Assembly (NCBI GenBank): GCA_024401915.1
Contig: JAKSKA010000061.1
Location: 1 to 8,025 of the forward strand
From: Bacteroidales bacterium
Lineage (GTDB): Bacteria > Bacteroidota > Bacteroidia > Bacteroidales > UBA932
Direction of reading: 5' to 3'
Length of the DNA: 8,025 nt
The translations under genes were made by a program, and so were the position numbers. Below, in pieces: positions 5,445 to 8,025 of this stretch (positions within the stretch are counted from its first letter, which is position 1; each line of letters begins with the position of its first letter). The notes beneath the pieces are model-generated. The model made no database searches. It was given only the letters and a program-made list of their open reading frames with translations, and was not told the origin of the DNA.

Positions 5445-8025
5445 GTGAACAGGGCGGCACGCATAGGTCTCAAGGTCCTCGGCATCATTGCCGGGGTCGT
5501 GGCCGTAGTGGTCATCGCCCTGCAGATAGCCCTGAACAGCCGTCTTGTCCCGAAACTGGTCGACAAGTTCGCTTCCGAGAAGATCGAGGGCAAGCTGGAG
5601 TGGTCGAACCTCCATTTCTCCCTGATACGCAATTTCCCCGTGATCAGGGTGGACCTGGATTCGCTGCTGATAACCTATCCCCACGACCGTTATGCCTCTT
5701 TCGACTCGAGCCGGGTACGCAACCGGCTTCTCGATGCAGGAAGAGGGGAGGAGGCCGACACGCTTCTGGGCTTCTCCCGTTTCAGCGCCGCGGTCAACCC
5801 CTGGCGTATCCTTGGCGGCCGCATACGCCTCAAGGATGCCACCCTCGGCGGACTCAGGGCTTATCTACATTTCTATAACGACTCGACTTCGAACCTCTCC
5901 GTATTTCGGAGCACTCCCGATGAGGAGCCGGATTCGAGCGGCCTGAAAACCCTTCCCTGGATATCTCTGGGGCCTGTCAGGATCGAAGACAATCCGCGCG
6001 TGGTCTATACCGCCCAGGAGGATACGGTGTTCGCCGCGCTGCGTTTCAGCTCCCTCGAACTCTCCGGACGGGTGAAGCTCGACGGTGGGGAGCGCCAGAG
6101 CATAGTGCCCGTCAGTACCTCGCTGTATCTGGACAGCCTGCGGCTTTTCGGCCGCCTGCCCGCCGACACGCTTGCCGTCGCACTGGACCGTTTCGGCGTC
6201 AGCCAGGACAGGAAACGCTTCTTTAATGTGGGCCTGTCCGGCCGTGCGATGCTGCGCACCGGGGCTCTCGGGAGGATCCGCGTTCCCGTGGACCTCAGCG
6301 CCGGAGTATTCTTCGGCTATGCCCGCAAGGTGATGAAGCTCAAGCTTGTCGATCTGGACGCGTCCATCGCATACGTGCCTCTGAAGACGAAGAGGCTCTG
6401 CGAGGCCACGTTCTACGGAGACAGCACCGTCGTCAGCGGCGCCCTGTCCATCCCCGGCTGCAAACTGAATACGCTGCTGCGTGAATATGTCGACAAGATC
6501 GCTCCGGCGTCGAAACGCCTGAGCACGAACGCCGTGGTGAACCTCGACCTGGATGCGGACGGAGTCCTTTCTGCAAGCCGTGTACCCGCAATCAAGGCCG
6601 TGCTCGACGTGCCTTCCAGCCAGGTGCGCTGGGATGACATCAACTCTACGCTCGCTCTCGACGCCGAGGCGGATATGTCGCCTTCGAAGCGTCTGGATGC
6701 CGCTATCGACAGACTTAAGTTAAGGACGGCCGGACTGGATTTCACTCTCTCCGGCAGCTGTGGCGACGCTCTCGGCGTGAATCCTGCAATCAAGGCAGTC
6801 GTCGGTGGCAATGCCGTTCTCGATTCGCTCGTGCGTTTCCTGCCTGCGGATATGAATGCCCGGGCTTCCGGCAATCTGGACATCGCGCTGAAGGCGGATT
6901 TCCACAAGCAGGACCTGGACATCGGTCGTTTCAACGATGCCGCCATCGAGGGCCACATCAGCGGAGACAGGCTTTTCGTGACGCTCGATACGCTTGTAGC
7001 CAGGACCTTCAACCCTGAGATCCTTCTCAGCTCCGGAAATGACGGAGTGCGCGCCGAGATAGCTGTGGACAGCCTTTTCTACTCCTCAGGCGACCTTCAC
7101 GCAAGGGTGAGGGATATGAGCAATACCGCGCGCATCTATAAGGTTGAACGCCGGGGGAAGATGACGCCGGCACTGTCGCTGTCGAGCGATGCCGGGAGGG
7201 TGTTCGTGAAGAGCGGCTCCACCCGTGCCGGCCTGCGTTCCATCAATCTCGAGGCGATGGCCGTAAAGCGCCCGAAAGGCAATGGCTCCGCCCGCAGGAA
7301 ACATTTCCTGGACTCGCTCCAGCGCGTCTATCCCTCCGCCGACCGCAAGGAACTCGTTTCGGAGATGATGAAACGCTCGAAGAACGTGCGCGTTCCGGAC
7401 TATCTGTCGGAAAAGGATTTCGCGAAAGCGGACCTGAACCTGAAGATAGATTCCGATTTCGTGAAATATCTCAACGAATGGGCGCCTTCCGGAAGCGTGA
7501 AGGTCGCCCGCGGCTTCGTTGCGACCCCTTCTCTGCCTTTGCGCACGGGACTGAGGGCTTTCGATTTCCACTTCGACGACAGGACCATCAATCTCGATAC
7601 CCTGGGCCTGAAGGTCGGTACTTCCGACATCGGCGTGCGCGGTGAGGTGAAGGGCCTGCTGCGCGCGTTGAGGCGCAAGCGCATCATAGACGCCGACGTG
7701 GCGATAGTCTCACGCCGCATCAACGCCAACGAACTTGTCGCTGCGCTCCAGATGGGCAGGGGACAGAGCGATAACGGTGCTCCGGACAGCGAGGCGCTCG
7801 AGGAGAATGCGTCCTATGGCGTGGACTCGCGTGCTGATGCACGGCCCGACTCCACCGGACTCGGACTTGTCGTGATCCCCGCGAACCTGAGGGCCGACGT
7901 GTCGCTCAGGGCCGACCACGTCGATTATATGGACCTGGCCATCGAGCCTCTCGAATCGGGCCTCAAGGTGCGTGACCGGACGTTGCAGGTGGTCGATACG
8001 ACGGTGGGCTCCAACCTCGGGGAGA
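5445..8025 (+). CDS. AsmA-family envelope protein (3' end outside window)
   Basis: A continuous frame of 860 codons runs from GTG at 5445 to the window edge with no stop. GTG is the first possible start after an in-frame TAG at 5436, and no in-frame ATG occurs until about 6247. The protein has a basic N-terminus and one membrane anchor (residues about 7-30, VLGIIAGVVAVVVIALQIAL), then a large periplasmic region of alternating beta strands. AsmA-like marks are the post-anchor block KIEGKLEWSNLHFSLIRNFP and NPWRILGGRIRLKDATLGGL (118-137). A hydrophilic, Ser/Asp-rich segment lies at about 770-805. Known AsmA/TamB/YhdP proteins bridge inner and outer membranes and affect lipid transport and outer-membrane integrity; a similar role is inferred. 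The gene lies 6 nt after fumarase, so it is the next gene of the operon. Exact subfamily is unresolved. Confidence 0.85.
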   Translation, partial: MNRAARIGLKVLGIIAGVVAVVVIALQIALNSRLVPKLVDKFASEKIEGKLEWSNLHFSLIRNFPVIRVDLDSLLITYPHDRYASFDSSRVRNRLLDAGRGEEADTLLGFSRFSAAVNPWRILGGRIRLKDATLGGLRAYLHFYNDSTSNLSVFRSTPDEEPDSSGLKTLPWISLGPVRIEDNPRVVYTAQEDTVFAALRFSSLELSGRVKLDGGERQSIVPVSTSLYLDSLRLFGRLPADTLAVALDRFGVSQDRKRFFNVGLSGRAMLRTGALGRIRVPVDLSAGVFFGYARKVMKLKLVDLDASIAYVPLKTKRLCEATFYGDSTVVSGALSIPGCKLNTLLREYVDKIAPASKRLSTNAVVNLDLDADGVLSASRVPAIKAVLDVPSSQVRWDDINSTLALDAEADMSPSKRLDAAIDRLKLRTAGLDFTLSGSCGDALGVNPAIKAVVGGNAVLDSLVRFLPADMNARASGNLDIALKADFHKQDLDIGRFNDAAIEGHISGDRLFVTLDTLVARTFNPEILLSSGNDGVRAEIAVDSLFYSSGDLHARVRDMSNTARIYKVERRGKMTPALSLSSDAGRVFVKSGSTRAGLRSINLEAMAVKRPKGNGSARRKHFLDSLQRVYPSADRKELVSEMMKRSKNVRVPDYLSEKDFAKADLNLKIDSDFVKYLNEWAPSGSVKVARGFVATPSLPLRTGLRAFDFHFDDRTINLDTLGLKVGTSDIGVRGEVKGLLRALRRKRIIDADVAIVSRRINANELVAALQMGRGQSDNGAPDSEALEENASYGVDSRADARPDSTGLGLVVIPANLRADVSLRADHVDYMDLAIEPLESGLKVRDRTLQVVDTTVGSNLGE

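Noticed and set aside
4869..5684. A 271-codon minus-strand frame over the fumarase end and AsmA start
   Set aside because: It crosses two real genes, has no promoter, and no recognisable motif; it mirrors their codon bias.
6413..7012. A 199-codon minus-strand frame, and similar ones to 7919
   Set aside because: All are antisense to the continuous AsmA-family frame, which has a membrane anchor and family motifs, while these are Ser/Arg-rich without domains.

Overview
The window looks like a chromosomal core-gene segment from a member of the Bacteroidota, most likely the order Bacteroidales. Three things point there. The rplS promoter fits the phylum's consensus (TTTG, 19 nt, TAnnTTTG). The genes start without Shine-Dalgarno sequences. 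The proteins read as Bacteroidales-type DnaJ, GrpE, RF2 and class I fumarase. Codon use is GC-rich at third positions, with frequent ATA for isoleucine. I cannot name the genus.

Left side, all on the minus strand (reading right to left): grpE and dnaJ form a chaperone operon with a 6-nt gap. Directly after the dnaJ stop comes the rplS promoter, a structured 5' leader, rplS (ribosomal protein L19), a UUCG-capped hairpin holding the rplS stop codon, a tRNA-Arg(ACG), and a strong intrinsic terminator. Beyond the terminator, the outermost AT-rich bases carry three TGGGAACAA direct repeats, possibly the edge of an element inserted next to the tRNA.

Middle: a divergent intergenic region (about 2396-2522) holds a TGACA-GAA-TGTCA inverted repeat and a TAnnTTTG -10-type element facing right.

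Right side, plus strand: a collapsed remnant of a YpfJ-family zinc metallopeptidase gene, prfB (peptide chain release factor 2, without the usual programmed frameshift site), a class I [4Fe-4S] fumarase, and the first 860 codons of an AsmA-family envelope protein that runs off the window. The gaps are 1-6 nt or overlaps, so these are probably one transcription unit. The AsmA gene starts with GTG.

The most interesting points are the ypfJ remnant, whose surviving 63-codon frame ends in a UGA that overlaps the prfB AUG, combined with loss of the classical RF2 frameshift, and the possible pseudoknot in the rplS leader. No defence system, CRISPR array or intact mobile element is visible.
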